This document shows, one piece after another, positions 8,500 through 21,600 of a DNA stretch of 63,112 bases. Below the pieces are notes generated by a model that was not told the origin of the DNA, did no database searches, and saw nothing but the letters and a program-made list of their open reading frames with translations. Source of the stretch: an uncultured Burkholderiales bacterium (lineage in GTDB: Bacteria > Pseudomonadota > Gammaproteobacteria > Burkholderiales > Burkholderiaceae_C); the NCBI GenBank assembly GCA_903844775.1, contig CAIMUZ010000060.1:1-63112 (forward strand). The letters are read 5' to 3'. Positions within the stretch are counted from its first letter, which is position 1. Each line of letters starts with the position of its first letter. The position numbers and the translations under genes were made by a program.

Positions 8500-9954
8500 C
8501 TATTTTTTGACACCAACTTGTTGTGACAACAAATACTGAAGTAACAAGCCCACAGGTCGACCCGTAGCGCCTTTGGCAGCGCCACCTTTCCACGCAGTGC
8601 CCGCAATGTCCAGATGAGCCCAAGGGTATTTCTTGGCAAAACGCTGCAAGAACTTAGCCGCCGTGATGGCGCCACCTGCGCGCCCGCCCACATTGCCCAC
8701 ATCGGCAAAGTTAGATCTCAAGCTCTCTGCATATTCTTCATCCAGTGGCATTCTCCAGCAAAGGTCCATGGCAAGGTTCCCTGCATTTTGAAGGGCCTCT
8801 GCCAAGGTGTCTTCACTGGCAAACATGCCCGATCGAATTGCCCCTAGGGCAATCACACATGCACCAGTCAGCGTGGCAATGTCGATCACAGCCATCGGTT
8901 TAAAGCGTTCCGCATAGGTCAAGGCATCGCACAAAATCAAACGGCCTTCAGCATCGGTGTTCAGAATCTCAATGGTCTGGCCGCTCATGCTGGTGACAAC
9001 ATCGCCCGGCTTCACAGCCAAACCATCTGGCATATTTTCGCAAGCGGGAATTAAGCCCACCACATTGAGCTTTGGCCTTATCAAACTCAAAGATTTAAAG
9101 ACCCCCAATACACTGGCTGCGCCGCCCATGTCGAATTTCATTTCGTCCATTTCGGGTGCAGGCTTGATAGAAATACCACCCGTGTCAAATGTGATGCCCT
9201 TGCCCACCAGCACCACGGGGGTATCCGTTTTGGCGGCGCCTTGGTACTTCAAAATAATAAATCGAAGGGGCTCGGCTGAGCCTTGCGCCACTGACATGAA
9301 TGACCCCATGCCCAACTTGGCAACTTCTTTTGGACCCAAAACCTCGCAGGATATATTGGCCGTCTTCGCCAATCCTTGAGCGGCCTTGCCCAACAGGGTG
9401 GGCGTTGCATGGTTGGCTGGACGGTTGGCCCATTCCTTGGCAAATTCAATGCCTTGTACCATCGCCACCGATGTCGCAAACGTCTCTTTCAGAGCAGCGT
9501 TGGCAGCTGCAACGCCCAAAACTACTTGAGTCAACTTTCGAGTTTTGGGTTTGGATTGGGTGGTGCCGTAAACGTAAGTACCCTCAGCCACCGCCAAGAT
9601 GGAAGCGTGCAAATTGGCGGGGGTAGGCGTGCTGGCAAAAGTAATCAGGGTTTTAGTGGTTTCTGCTGATTTAAGACCCGTCATGGCACCCATCACGCCA
9701 GATTTAACGTCACCCGTCTTGCCTTCTCCAATGCCAACAAGCACGATTTTGGAGGCTGAAACACCACTGACAGCGTAGGCTTGCAGGGTTTTGCCCGCCT
9801 TGGCAGAGAAATCCTTGGCCTTGATAGCTTTTTCAATCAAGGCAGAAAGAGGGTCTTTGCCTGCTTGAAAATGCTCAGAAATGAGGACAATCAGGGTCTC
9901 CGTAGCGGTTTTAGCGGCAGAGGCCAATGAAAGTGTTTTTAATTCGAAGTTCAT
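8500..9954 (-). CDS. pepA: Leucyl aminopeptidase (cytosol, M17 family)
   Basis: The protein has 484 residues from the ATG at 9954; a longer reading frame continues upstream into the divergent gene but is not conserved sequence. The M17 signature NTDAEGRL is at 332-339. Expected metal ligands are all present: Lys252 and Asp257 in GKGITFDTGG, Asp275, Asp334 and Glu336. The N-terminal macro-like domain covers about 1-165. It removes N-terminal residues from peptides as a hexameric cytosolic di-metal enzyme. It is divergent from lptF with only 22 bases between start codons, so the two promoters must lie inside each other's coding starts. Confidence 0.96.
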   Translation of the reverse strand: MNFELKTLSLASAAKTATETLIVLISEHFQAGKDPLSALIEKAIKAKDFSAKAGKTLQAYAVSGVSASKIVLVGIGEGKTGDVKSGVMGAMTGLKSAETTKTLITFASTPTPANLHASILAVAEGTYVYGTTQSKPKTRKLTQVVLGVAAANAALKETFATSVAMVQGIEFAKEWANRPANHATPTLLGKAAQGLAKTANISCEVLGPKEVAKLGMGSFMSVAQGSAEPLRFIILKYQGAAKTDTPVVLVGKGITFDTGGISIKPAPEMDEMKFDMGGAASVLGVFKSLSLIRPKLNVVGLIPACENMPDGLAVKPGDVVTSMSGQTIEILNTDAEGRLILCDALTYAERFKPMAVIDIATLTGACVIALGAIRSGMFASEDTLAEALQNAGNLAMDLCWRMPLDEEYAESLRSNFADVGNVGGRAGGAITAAKFLQRFAKKYPWAHLDIAGTAWKGGAAKGATGRPVGLLLQYLLSQQVGVKK

Positions 9955-9976
9955 AATTGGGGTTTTCCTGAGCGTC

Positions 9977-11089
9977 ATGTTATTCCATTCTTCAATTCGA
10001 AAAGACTTGGCCAGAAGTTTTGGTGCCACGGTCGTGGTTTTAGCCACGATTGTGATGACCATCATTTTGATCCGAACTCTGGGTCAAGCCACAAAGGGGA
10101 GCGTCAATCCCTCAGAAGTCATGCTGATTATGGGCTTGACTGTGATGGGGCATCTCACCACGATTTTGACACTCAGTTTGTTCATCGCCGTAGTTGCAAC
10201 GCTCTCTCGCATGTATGCAGACAGCGAAATGGTCATTTGGTTTTCCAGCGGCAATGGCTTGGCCGCATTTTCACAACCTTTGTTTCATTTTGCGTGGCCC
10301 ATCTTGACCATCATTGCTTTGTTAGCCTTGTTTGTTTGGCCATGGAGTAATACGCAAATCCAAGAACTTCGTGAGCGGTACGAACAACGCAACGACATAG
10401 AACGAGTCGCCCCGGGCCAATTCCAGGAGTCTGCTGGCGGCAAGCGTGTCTTCTTCATTGACAAAGACAGCCCAAGTAATCGAACTGGGCGTCAGGTGTT
10501 TGTCTCCAGCTTAGATGGCAACATTGAATCCATAACAACAGCCCAACAAGGGCAAATTGAAATTACCAAAGGTGAACGATTTTTAAGTCTGCAACACGGC
10601 CAGCAAATGCTGAAGAATCATGAAACAGGCGAAGTCAGGGTCACAGAATTCAAAGACTATCAAATATTGATCGATCCTTCTTCTAAATATGCTGCCACAG
10701 AAATACAAAGCCGAATGCTCAATTCACTGGCCTTATTGACAGAGCCAACGCCCGTCAATCTGGGGGAGTTATCTTGGCGGCTGGGCTTGCCCTTTGCAGC
10801 CGTCAATTTACTGATCATTGGCTTGGCTGTTTCAAGTGTCAATCCGCGCGTTGGTAAAAGCTACAACCTGGCTTTGGCTTTGTTTTGCTTTGTGGCTTAC
10901 TACAACATGGTCAACGTTGGTAAGAACTGGATTGCGGCTGGCATCACCAGTCTGCCCGCCTTCATGTTCACACTCCATGGCGCTGTGTTTGTTTTTGGCA
11001 TTTCTTGGCTCATGATCAGACACTTTAATTTATCTTGGCGCAACCTATTGCCCAAGTCAAAGATGGCACTCAAAAAGAGGGCTGTATGA
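9977..11089 (+). CDS. lptF: LPS export system permease LptF
   Basis: The protein has 370 residues starting MLFHSSIRKDLARSFGATVV. It has three N-terminal membrane helices (about 13-33, 52-75, 97-117), a periplasmic beta-jellyroll domain (about 130-260) and three C-terminal helices, the usual YjgP/YjgQ layout. With LptG and the LptB ATPase (not in this window) it extracts lipopolysaccharide from the inner membrane and passes it to LptC. Its TGA overlaps the lptG ATG (ATGA), so the pair is translationally coupled. Confidence 0.95.
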   Translation: MLFHSSIRKDLARSFGATVVVLATIVMTIILIRTLGQATKGSVNPSEVMLIMGLTVMGHLTTILTLSLFIAVVATLSRMYADSEMVIWFSSGNGLAAFSQPLFHFAWPILTIIALLALFVWPWSNTQIQELRERYEQRNDIERVAPGQFQESAGGKRVFFIDKDSPSNRTGRQVFVSSLDGNIESITTAQQGQIEITKGERFLSLQHGQQMLKNHETGEVRVTEFKDYQILIDPSSKYAATEIQSRMLNSLALLTEPTPVNLGELSWRLGLPFAAVNLLIIGLAVSSVNPRVGKSYNLALALFCFVAYYNMVNVGKNWIAAGITSLPAFMFTLHGAVFVFGISWLMIRHFNLSWRNLLPKSKMALKKRAV

Positions 11090-12192
11090 AAACCATACGC
11101 CGTCTCATTCATGGTGAAATTATTCGTGCGGTCACATTTGTGGCCATTGGGTTTTTGGCCTTGTTCATGTTCTTTGACTTGGTTGATCAACTTCAATCAC
11201 TGAGCAAGAACAAATTTCAAGGTTACCAAATTCAGCACGCGTTGATGTATGTCGGCTTGCTAATTCCCAGCCACTTGTACGAACTCCTCCCCATCTCGGT
11301 TCTAATTGGTTCCATATTTGTAATGGCCCGTTTTGCCCAAAGTTCTGAGTTCACCATTTTGCGAACGGGTGGTCTTGGACCCTGGCGCGCACTGGGCACA
11401 TTGTTTCAATTGGGGCTGTTGTTTGTCACCATTACTTTTATTTTTGGCGACTACATCTCCCCTTGGTCAGACAGGCAAGCGCAACTTCTCAAAGCTCACT
11501 ACCAAGGTCAAATTACAGTGGGTCAAACAGGCGCATGGCTGCGCGAGAAGCAAGAAAATTCTCAGTTTGCTCTGAATGTCAAATCCATGGACAGCAATGG
11601 CAATCCAGAAAATATTCGCATCAATGAGTTTGACAATCAAGGTCGACTCCTCGCCATCACAACATCCAAGCATGGCGAGTTCACAAACACCGGCTTGTGG
11701 CAACTCAAAGAAGTTAATCGACGCATTTTCAACATTCAGACTGCCGGTGCATCCAGTATTCAAGTCTTAAATCTATCTGAATGGCAATGGAAAACCAACA
11801 TCACTGGCGAGATGGTGGGCGCTGCCCTACTCAGCCCTGATCGGATGAAGGCCATCGATTTGTTCCAATACATGCGTCACTTGGAAGCCAATGGTCAAAA
11901 TGCTCAAAGATATGAAATTGAATTTTGGCGAAAAGTCTTTTACCCCCTCAGTTGCTGGGTGATGTTGACACTGGCCTTGCCCTTTGCCTATTTGCATTTC
12001 CGATCTGGCAACATTGCGGGCTACGTATTTGGTGGCGTGATGGCGGGTATCAGCTTCTATTTGCTCAACAACGTTTTTGGCTTCATGGGCAATCTCCAAA
12101 ATTGGCAGCCCTTGCTCACAGCCGCAGCGCCGGCGCTTATTTACAGCCTTGTATCGCTGGCCACATTTGCTTGGCTTGTACTCAGGCAGTAA
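11086..12192 (+). CDS. lptG: LPS export system permease LptG
   Basis: The protein has 368 residues starting MKTIRRLIHGEIIRAVTFVA, with the same 3 + jellyroll + 3 helix layout as LptF, its partner. The start is the ATG overlapping the lptF stop by 4 bases; an upstream in-frame start lies wholly inside lptF. The pattern FWRKVFYPLSCWVMLTLALP in the C-terminal half is typical of the family. Role: inner-membrane half of the LptB2FG lipopolysaccharide exporter. Confidence 0.95.
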   Translation: MKTIRRLIHGEIIRAVTFVAIGFLALFMFFDLVDQLQSLSKNKFQGYQIQHALMYVGLLIPSHLYELLPISVLIGSIFVMARFAQSSEFTILRTGGLGPWRALGTLFQLGLLFVTITFIFGDYISPWSDRQAQLLKAHYQGQITVGQTGAWLREKQENSQFALNVKSMDSNGNPENIRINEFDNQGRLLAITTSKHGEFTNTGLWQLKEVNRRIFNIQTAGASSIQVLNLSEWQWKTNITGEMVGAALLSPDRMKAIDLFQYMRHLEANGQNAQRYEIEFWRKVFYPLSCWVMLTLALPFAYLHFRSGNIAGYVFGGVMAGISFYLLNNVFGFMGNLQNWQPLLTAAAPALIYSLVSLATFAWLVLRQ

Positions 12193-12204
12193 AAACAATT
12201 CCCC

Positions 12205-12612
12205 ATGATCACAAAACAATCTTCCAAAAGTGACCACAGTTCAATCCATTCCGGCATTATTTTGTTTGCGCATGGTTCACGCGACCCTCTATGGCGCCTT
12301 CCCATTGAGGCAGTTGCAAGTCGCATCATCAGTTTGTCGCCCCATGCGCTGGTCATGTGCGCCTACCTTGAGTTGACAACGCCCGACCTGCCTTCATGCG
12401 TTCGAACTTTGGTTGAAAAGGGTGTGACCAGAATCAGTGTGTTGCCCATGTTTTTAGGCATTGGCAAACATGCACGCGAAGATTTACCGCTTTTAATGAA
12501 GCAACTACAAGACACTTACCCACAAATTGATTTTGAACTGCGCAAGGCCATCGGCGAAGAACCCGAGTTGACTTTGGCCATTGCGCAAATTGCCCTCAAA
12601 ACTGTCAGCTAG
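12205..12612 (+). CDS. Sirohydrochlorin chelatase-like protein (short CbiX family)
   Basis: The 135-residue protein is a single-domain CbiX/SirB relative. The metal-chelatase histidine stands in FAHGSRDP (His23), and the second motif LPMFLGIGKHARED carries the other conserved histidine. Short CbiX proteins insert Co or Fe (ferrochelation gives siroheme for sulfite and nitrite reductases). It starts 12 bases after lptG, so it may ride on that transcript, and it precedes cysB, the regulator of sulfate reduction, which favours a siroheme role. The metal is an inference. Confidence 0.85.
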   Translation: MITKQSSKSDHSSIHSGIILFAHGSRDPLWRLPIEAVASRIISLSPHALVMCAYLELTTPDLPSCVRTLVEKGVTRISVLPMFLGIGKHAREDLPLLMKQLQDTYPQIDFELRKAIGEEPELTLAIAQIALKTVS

Positions 12613-12702
12613 GACGTCAATGCCTCATGGCGTAAAAGGGTGCGGAGCGAAGTCGTTAGATCTGTAAGGCATAATAAACTCCAGCTTATAGGGCTTCCTG
12701 TT

Positions 12703-13644
12703 ATGAACTTGCATCAATTCCGCTTTGTCCAAGAAGCCTCACGGCGAAATCTCAACCTCACTGAAGCAGCGAAGGCCCTTCACACTTCTCAGCCGGGCGT
12801 TTCAAAAGCCATCATTGAACTTGAGCAAGAGTTGGGCATTGACATCTTTGCACGACATGGCAAACGACTGAAACGCATCACTGAGCCGGGCCAGCATGTG
12901 CTCAAAAGCATCGAAGTGATCATGCGAGAGGTCGGCAATTTAAAGCGAATTGGCGAACAGTACAGTGCCCAAAATAACGGAACGCTTTCAATTGCTACCA
13001 CGCACACGCAAGCGCGTTATGTATTGCCAGTTCCCGTAGCCCGACTGCGCGAAGCTTATCCTCAAGTCAATATCAGTTTGCACCAAGGCTCACCCGATCA
13101 AGTGGCGCGGATGTTACTGGACGATACGGCTGAAATTGGCATGGCCACAGAATCCTTGGCTGACTACGAAGATTTGGTCACGCTGCCATGTTATGAATGG
13201 CAGCACATGTTGGTGCTTGCACCCGACCATCCCTTGGCACGGAAAAAACATATTCATCTTGAAGACATCGCCAAAGAACCCCTCATCACATACCACCCCT
13301 CTTTCACAGGACGCACCAAGATTGACTTGGCCTTTGCCAGTAAAAAACTTCACCCCCGTATTGCACTGGAAGCGATTGATTCCGATGTGATCAAAACTTA
13401 TGTTCGCCTAGGTTTAGGCATTGGTATCGTGGCAGAAATGGCCATGAAAGATGATCCAGCTAGCGATTTGGTGGCCATTCCCTTAGGCGATTTACTGGGC
13501 AGGAACGTAGCCCGTGTCGCTTTCAAACGAGGCGCTTATTTGCGCAATTTTGTCTTTCAATTTGCAGAGCTTTTAAGCGACAGACTCACTGCCGCCTTGG
13601 TGGCCAAGGCCATGGCAGGTCATGTTAATGATTATGAGTTGTGA
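12703..13644 (+). CDS. cysB: CysB-type LysR transcriptional regulator
   Basis: The protein has 313 residues starting MNLHQFRFVQEASRRNLNLT. The winged helix-turn-helix is at about 1-60 (TEAAKALHTSQPGVSKAIIE) and the effector-binding domain covers 90-300, with TTHTQARYVLP and the Thr/Ser-rich motif seen in CysB/Cbl proteins. CysB activates sulfate assimilation genes when N-acetylserine is present and sulfide is scarce. The start ATG at 12703 matches the family; the upstream extension is unrelated. It is followed after 7 bases by an aminotransferase gene. Confidence 0.93.
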   Translation: MNLHQFRFVQEASRRNLNLTEAAKALHTSQPGVSKAIIELEQELGIDIFARHGKRLKRITEPGQHVLKSIEVIMREVGNLKRIGEQYSAQNNGTLSIATTHTQARYVLPVPVARLREAYPQVNISLHQGSPDQVARMLLDDTAEIGMATESLADYEDLVTLPCYEWQHMLVLAPDHPLARKKHIHLEDIAKEPLITYHPSFTGRTKIDLAFASKKLHPRIALEAIDSDVIKTYVRLGLGIGIVAEMAMKDDPASDLVAIPLGDLLGRNVARVAFKRGAYLRNFVFQFAELLSDRLTAALVAKAMAGHVNDYEL

Positions 13645-13651
13645 GACCTCT

Positions 13652-14824
13652 ATGAAAATAATGACGACACCCTCATTGGTCTCTAAACATCCGAAGATGG
13701 GGACCACTATTTTTACAGTCATGTCTGCATTGGCTGCAGAGTCTGGTGCCGTTAATTTGGGACAAGGTTTTCCAGACTTTGACTGCGATGAAAAATTGGT
13801 CAGCGATGTCACAGCTGCCATGCAAGAAGGCTTGAACCAATATCCACCCATGACGGGGGTGCTGCCGCTGAGACAGGCAGTCTCAGAAAAAATCAAAACT
13901 CTCTACGGCCATCAATACGATGTCAACACAGAAATTACAATCACTGCAGGAGCAACTCAAGCCATTTTGACCATCATGTTGGCCGTGGTTCACCCAGGTG
14001 ATGAAGTCATTGTGCTTGAGCCCTGCTACGACAGCTATGTACCCAATATTGACATGGCCGGAGGTACGGTGGTGCGAGTTCCATTGACACCCGGCACGTT
14101 CAGGCCTGACTTTGACAGAATTCAAGCAGCTATCTGCCCAAAAACAAGGGCCATCTTGATCAATTCACCGCACAACCCAAGTGGCATGGTGTGGCGTCAT
14201 GAAGACATGCTGAAGTTACAAGAAATTTTGGCACCCACACAAGTGTTACTCATCAGTGACGAAGTGTACGAACACATGGTTTATGCGCCACTTCAGCACC
14301 ACAGTGCCTCTAGCTACCCTGGTTTAGCAGCGCGTGCATTTGTGGTCTCGAGCTTTGGCAAAAGCTACCATGTCACGGGCTGGAAAGTGGGCACCGTGGC
14401 TGCGCCGGTGGCCTTGACTGCAGAATTTAGGAAAGTCCATCAATTCAATGTATTCACGGTCAACACGCCCGTGCAGCACGGTTTGGCTCGCTACATGAAA
14501 GACCCCCAGCCCTATTTGAATTTACCTGCGTTTTATCAACGTAAAAGAGATTTATTCCGTGCGGGCTTGGCGCGCACTCAATTTAAAATGCTGCCTGGAG
14601 AAGGTACCTACTTTCAATGTGTCGACATCTCTGAACTTTCGGTGCCAGAAAAAAATTTAGGTGAGTCAGAGTTTTGCAAATGGCTCACCAAAGAGGTAGG
14701 TGTTGCTGCCATTCCAATGTCAGCTTTTTACGGCGATAGCTTTGATCAACATGTGATTCGCTTTTGTTTTGCAAAAAAAGACACCACACTCAACGCAGCC
14801 ATAGAAAGACTGTCAAGACTCTAG
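13652..14824 (+). CDS. Methionine/aspartate-type PLP aminotransferase (class I/II)
   Basis: The protein has about 390 residues (ATG at 13652; a second ATG at 13661 is also possible). It has the fold type I landmarks: NLGQGFPDF near the N-terminus, INSPHNPSG, SDEVYEH, and the PLP lysine in SSFGKSYHVTGWKVG. The overall pattern is closest to YbdL/KAT-type methionine aminotransferases, which transaminate methionine (and aromatic residues) with 2-oxo acids. Its position 7 bases after cysB and near a siroheme-type chelatase suits sulfur amino-acid metabolism. The family is certain, the exact substrate less so. Confidence 0.88.
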   Translation: MKIMTTPSLVSKHPKMGTTIFTVMSALAAESGAVNLGQGFPDFDCDEKLVSDVTAAMQEGLNQYPPMTGVLPLRQAVSEKIKTLYGHQYDVNTEITITAGATQAILTIMLAVVHPGDEVIVLEPCYDSYVPNIDMAGGTVVRVPLTPGTFRPDFDRIQAAICPKTRAILINSPHNPSGMVWRHEDMLKLQEILAPTQVLLISDEVYEHMVYAPLQHHSASSYPGLAARAFVVSSFGKSYHVTGWKVGTVAAPVALTAEFRKVHQFNVFTVNTPVQHGLARYMKDPQPYLNLPAFYQRKRDLFRAGLARTQFKMLPGEGTYFQCVDISELSVPEKNLGESEFCKWLTKEVGVAAIPMSAFYGDSFDQHVIRFCFAKKDTTLNAAIERLSRL

Positions 14825-14842
14825 GATACTGGGTCCCTCAAT

Positions 14843-17523
<2,681 letters not shown>

Positions 17524-18573
17524 TTAGGAGAACAATCTACGAGCTTGAGGCGACCCTGCAGACAACTCACGACGCTCAAGTGCGTCATAAAGGTTCTCAA
17601 GATCGGTAGCAATGGCATTCAACTCGACTTCTGATAATGCATGTCCAGAGCCATCTGTAATTAAGCCATCCATTTCACCGCCCAGAATTCGGGCAGCTTC
17701 ACGAAGGCGAGCAAATGCATTTTCTTCGCGAATGACTTGAGGCACATCCAAGCTGAGGGTGAACTCTCGAATGGCAGAAAGTGCTGGATCGTCGGCCATG
17801 GCAGCCTGCGAATCAAAGGACAAGGACAAGATGGGTGGCAAGCCTTGAACTGGCGCTGCCAACACCATACGGCCTGGAATAACGCCAGCCACAAAACCCC
17901 AACGCGCAGCGTGCTGATGAATGTACCCAGGACTCCATGCTGCCGCAGTTGCGACAATGGTGAAACGCAACTGCGCATCGTGTTCACTGGCAAACTGATC
18001 CAATTCACGGGCACGTGCGACTTCTTCCAGCATGTCTGGAAATTCCGGTGAACCATTGACGGCATCTGCAAATGCTTGCGCTTTGATCACAAATTCAGAG
18101 AACTCAATGTCGTTCAAAGCACCCACCCGATTGGCCAACTGAACGCCGGCTTGAAAAGCATGGTAACGATGTCCCGGCAAAGGAGTTTCCCATTCGCCTG
18201 TGGTGTCGTTCAGCCCTTCGACGGCAAAAGGTTTGGTGCCTACTCGGCGAGTGGTTGGAAGAGCGGCCAATGCGGCATCACCAGAAACTTGACTGTCAAC
18301 TTCAATCGACGCAATCACATCAATCAGAGCATCCAGTGGGGGCTTCTTCTCTGGTACGGGCAAAATATCGATGGCATCTTCCAAGAAAGTTGGATCTTGA
18401 GAGCCTTTGGCTTCAGATTCTGAATCATGCAAAACAGGATCGGTGCCAGTACCAGAAGTTTCAGGGGCAGCCTGACGAGGTGCGTTTTGTCTAGCAGTCC
18501 ACAGGTTGTACAAAACCACCCCTATCAGCGTCAATCCACCGACAAGGGCCAAACTGTTTTGCAAAGAGCTCAT
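17524..18573 (-). CDS. zipA: ZipA-like cell division protein
   Basis: The 349-residue protein has one N-terminal membrane anchor (about 8-25), an acidic linker rich in Asp/Glu/Pro (about 30-120) and a C-terminal ZipA-type FtsZ-binding domain (about 190-345, including GVIPGRMVLAAPVQGLPPIL). ZipA tethers FtsZ polymers to the inner membrane at the septum. The smc-zipA-ligA order is common in beta- and gammaproteobacteria and supports the call, because sequence identity in the linker is uninformative. Confidence 0.85.
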   Translation of the reverse strand: MSSLQNSLALVGGLTLIGVVLYNLWTARQNAPRQAAPETSGTGTDPVLHDSESEAKGSQDPTFLEDAIDILPVPEKKPPLDALIDVIASIEVDSQVSGDAALAALPTTRRVGTKPFAVEGLNDTTGEWETPLPGHRYHAFQAGVQLANRVGALNDIEFSEFVIKAQAFADAVNGSPEFPDMLEEVARARELDQFASEHDAQLRFTIVATAAAWSPGYIHQHAARWGFVAGVIPGRMVLAAPVQGLPPILSLSFDSQAAMADDPALSAIREFTLSLDVPQVIREENAFARLREAARILGGEMDGLITDGSGHALSEVELNAIATDLENLYDALERRELSAGSPQARRLFS

Positions 18574-18619
18574 GAGTGTTTTTGCTTAAGGTTGGAAGAT
18601 TGATCAGCCTAAAGACTGC

Positions 18620-21600
18620 TCAGGTGAGCTCCGCCAAGGACACTGCAGCTTCCATGTCAACGGCCACAATGCGAGAAACGCCTTGCTCTTGCATGGTGAC
18701 ACCAATCAGTTGTTCGGCCATCTCCATGGCAATCTTGTTATGACTGATGAACAAGAATTGAGTTTCTTTGCCCATGCTCTTCACCAACTTGACGTAGCGC
18801 TCGGTGTTGGTATCGTCTAGCGGAGCGTCAACCTCATCGAGTAAGCAGAACGGCGCTGGGTTGAGTTGGAAGATGGCAAATACCAAGGCAATGGCTGTGA
18901 GGGCCTTTTCTCCGCCAGACAGCAAATGAATGGTTTGGTTCTTTTTGCCAGGGGGTTGCGCCAGAACTTGAACACCAGAGTCCAAGATCTCGTCGCCAGT
19001 CATAACCAGACGCGCATGACCGCCACCAAACAACTCAGGGAACATGCGGCCAAAGTGTTCGTTCACAATTTTAAAAGTACCACCCAAGAGGTCGCGAGTT
19101 TCAGCATCAATTTTCTTGATGGCGTCTTCCAGTGTGTTCATGGCTTCGGTTAAGTCAGCTGTTTGCGCATCCAAGAAAATCTTTCGCTCGCGCGCAGTCG
19201 ACAGCTCGTCCAGAGCGGCTAAATTAACAGCACCCAATGCGACAATTTCGCGATTGAGTCTTTCGATTTCAGACTGCAGTCCCGTCAATCGGACATTGCC
19301 GTCCTCGATAGATTTGGCCAAGGCCTCCATGTCCGCCTCTGCATCTTGCAAGAGCTGCGTGTATTGTTCAAGACCCAAGCGAGATGCTTGTTCTTTCAGT
19401 TGTAATTCGGTAATGCGCTGACGCAAGGGATCAAGCTCGCGTTCAAAACTCATTCGTCGTTCGTCGCTGGCCCTTAATCTGGCCGTCAGATCGTCGTATT
19501 CGCTGCGCTTTGCACCCAAAATTTGTTCCCGCTCCATTTTCATGGCCAGTGCGTTTTGCAGGCCGGCTTGTGCAGCGGCATCCGTTAAACGCGACAATTC
19601 TTCTTTGGCTCGCTCTTGTTCGGCCGTAATCGATTGGATTTGTTGACCGGCAGTTTCAAGTCCTCTTTGCAATTCTGAGCGTCTTGCTTCCAAACTGCGT
19701 TGCGAGAATGTTGCCTCTTGCGCCAAGCGTTCAAGCGTTCGCTGTTGCTCTCGGCATTCAGACAGCTTGCGCTCAGCCTCAATCACACGCTCATCGAGTT
19801 GAGCATGACGCTCTTGGCTGTCTGCCAATTGCATGTCGAGCTCTTCAAAACGGCCCTCCGCCGTTATGCGGCGTTCTTGTAGATCTTCCAAAGTCAAATC
19901 AACTTCGGCCATATCGCCTGCAATTTGCTCGCTGCGGGCGCGCGTTTGTTCGGCCCACTGCGTGAGACGCAATGTTTCAACCTGAAGCTCGTGCGCTTTG
20001 GACTGAGCTTCAGATGCTTCTTGACGGACTAAGACCAAACGCTGTGCGGCATCGGAGTAGGCGGCTTCAGCGCGAACTGAGCCAGACCTCGTTTCTTCTG
20101 CAATCAAGGTTTGAGCGCGCTGTTGCTTTTCAAAATTTTCAATGTCTTGTGCACGAGCCAACAAACCGGCTTGCTCTGAATCTGGCGCATAAAAAGTCAC
20201 ACTGTGCTTGCCAACGGCATGCCCTGACTGAACCACAAAACACTCACTGCCTTGCAATTGATCGCGCCAAGCCATGGCTTCTTCCAATGAAGGCGCTGTG
20301 AAGTAACCTTGCAACCAATCTGTGAGCAAAGCAGAGAGGCCCGCATCAGACAAACGCAGCAAGTCGGACAAAGGCTTACAAGCAGAAGGCAGGCCTTTGC
20401 GCGCTACGGTGTTGCTGCCATTAGGCGGGGAATAAAAGGAAAGCTTTGCGGGTGGCGCATCGGTTGCAAAAGCCTTCACCATGTCAAGGCGTGACACTTC
20501 CAAGGAGGACAAGCGCTCGCGCAGCGCAGATTCCATGGCATTTTCCCAACCGAGTTCCATGTGGATCTTGCTCCACAAGCCTTGTAAATTGTCGAGCCCA
20601 TGCTTGCCCAACCAAGGTTTTAACTTGCCATCGGTTTTTACTTTTTCTTGGAGTGATTTAAGTGCTTCAATTTTGGCAGACAGATCTGCCAGCTTGGCAG
20701 ACTCATCGTTCACCGCTTGTTGTTTCTCTCGACGATCTTTGTCAAGCAAGGGCGTTTGAGTTTCGAGCTCTGCTAATTTGGCGTTACACGTTTTGGACAA
20801 GGACTCTGCTTGCGCCAATTGCGCTTGCAAGCTGAGCAGACCTTGCGCGTCGGGCGCATCAAGGCCGTTGCGATCGGCGACCAAACGCTCACGACGCATG
20901 GTGAGCTGCCGGGTTTGGTCTTCGATATTGCGCTGGTCTGCTGCCAGCACTTGGATTTGTTGCTGAACCTGAACCACGCCACCTCGCTGCTCATTGGCTT
21001 TGCCTTGCGCTTGACGCAGCGCCTCTTCCAAATCGGGCAAGGCTTGTGCTTGGTCTTCGACTTGAGCGGCAAGCGTTAAGGTTTGATCTTCTGCTTGAAG
21101 CGCTTGTTCAGCCAAAGACGTCAACTCAGCTTGGGCTTGTACTTGTCGATCTGACCAATCCGTCGTTTGCTCTTGCAACTGGGCAAGTCGCTGCTCTGCA
21201 CGCTGCCGTCCTTCAACGACAAAACGAATTTCGGCTTCCAGCTTACCTACTTCTGCGCTGGCTTCGTACAACAAACCTTGCGCTTGATTGACTTGATCTC
21301 CCGCGGCGTAGTGGGCTTGTCGAACAGTTTCAAGATCGGCTTCGACGTGACGCAAGTCGGCAATGCGGGCTTCCAAATCAATGACAGCCTTGTCGACATC
21401 TGCCTTGATTTTGACCTGATCAGATTCAGCATCGGCACGCTTGAAGAACCAAAGCTGTTGCTGTTTGAGAGTGCTGTCGGCTTTAAGGTCATTAAAGCGT
21501 TGAGCCACTTCGGCTTGTTTTTCCAACTTTTCCAAATTGGCATTGAGTTCACGCAGGATGTCTTCAACACGCGTCAAGTTCTCGCGCGTGTCAGACAAAC

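Noticed and set aside
9955-10065. N-terminal extension of pepA into the lptF start
   Set aside because: The extra 37 residues lie over lptF and do not resemble M17 proteins; pepA from 9954 has full family length.
11035-11085. Upstream start for lptG
   Set aside because: It lies fully inside lptF; the ATG at 11086 overlaps the lptF stop and gives the conserved start.
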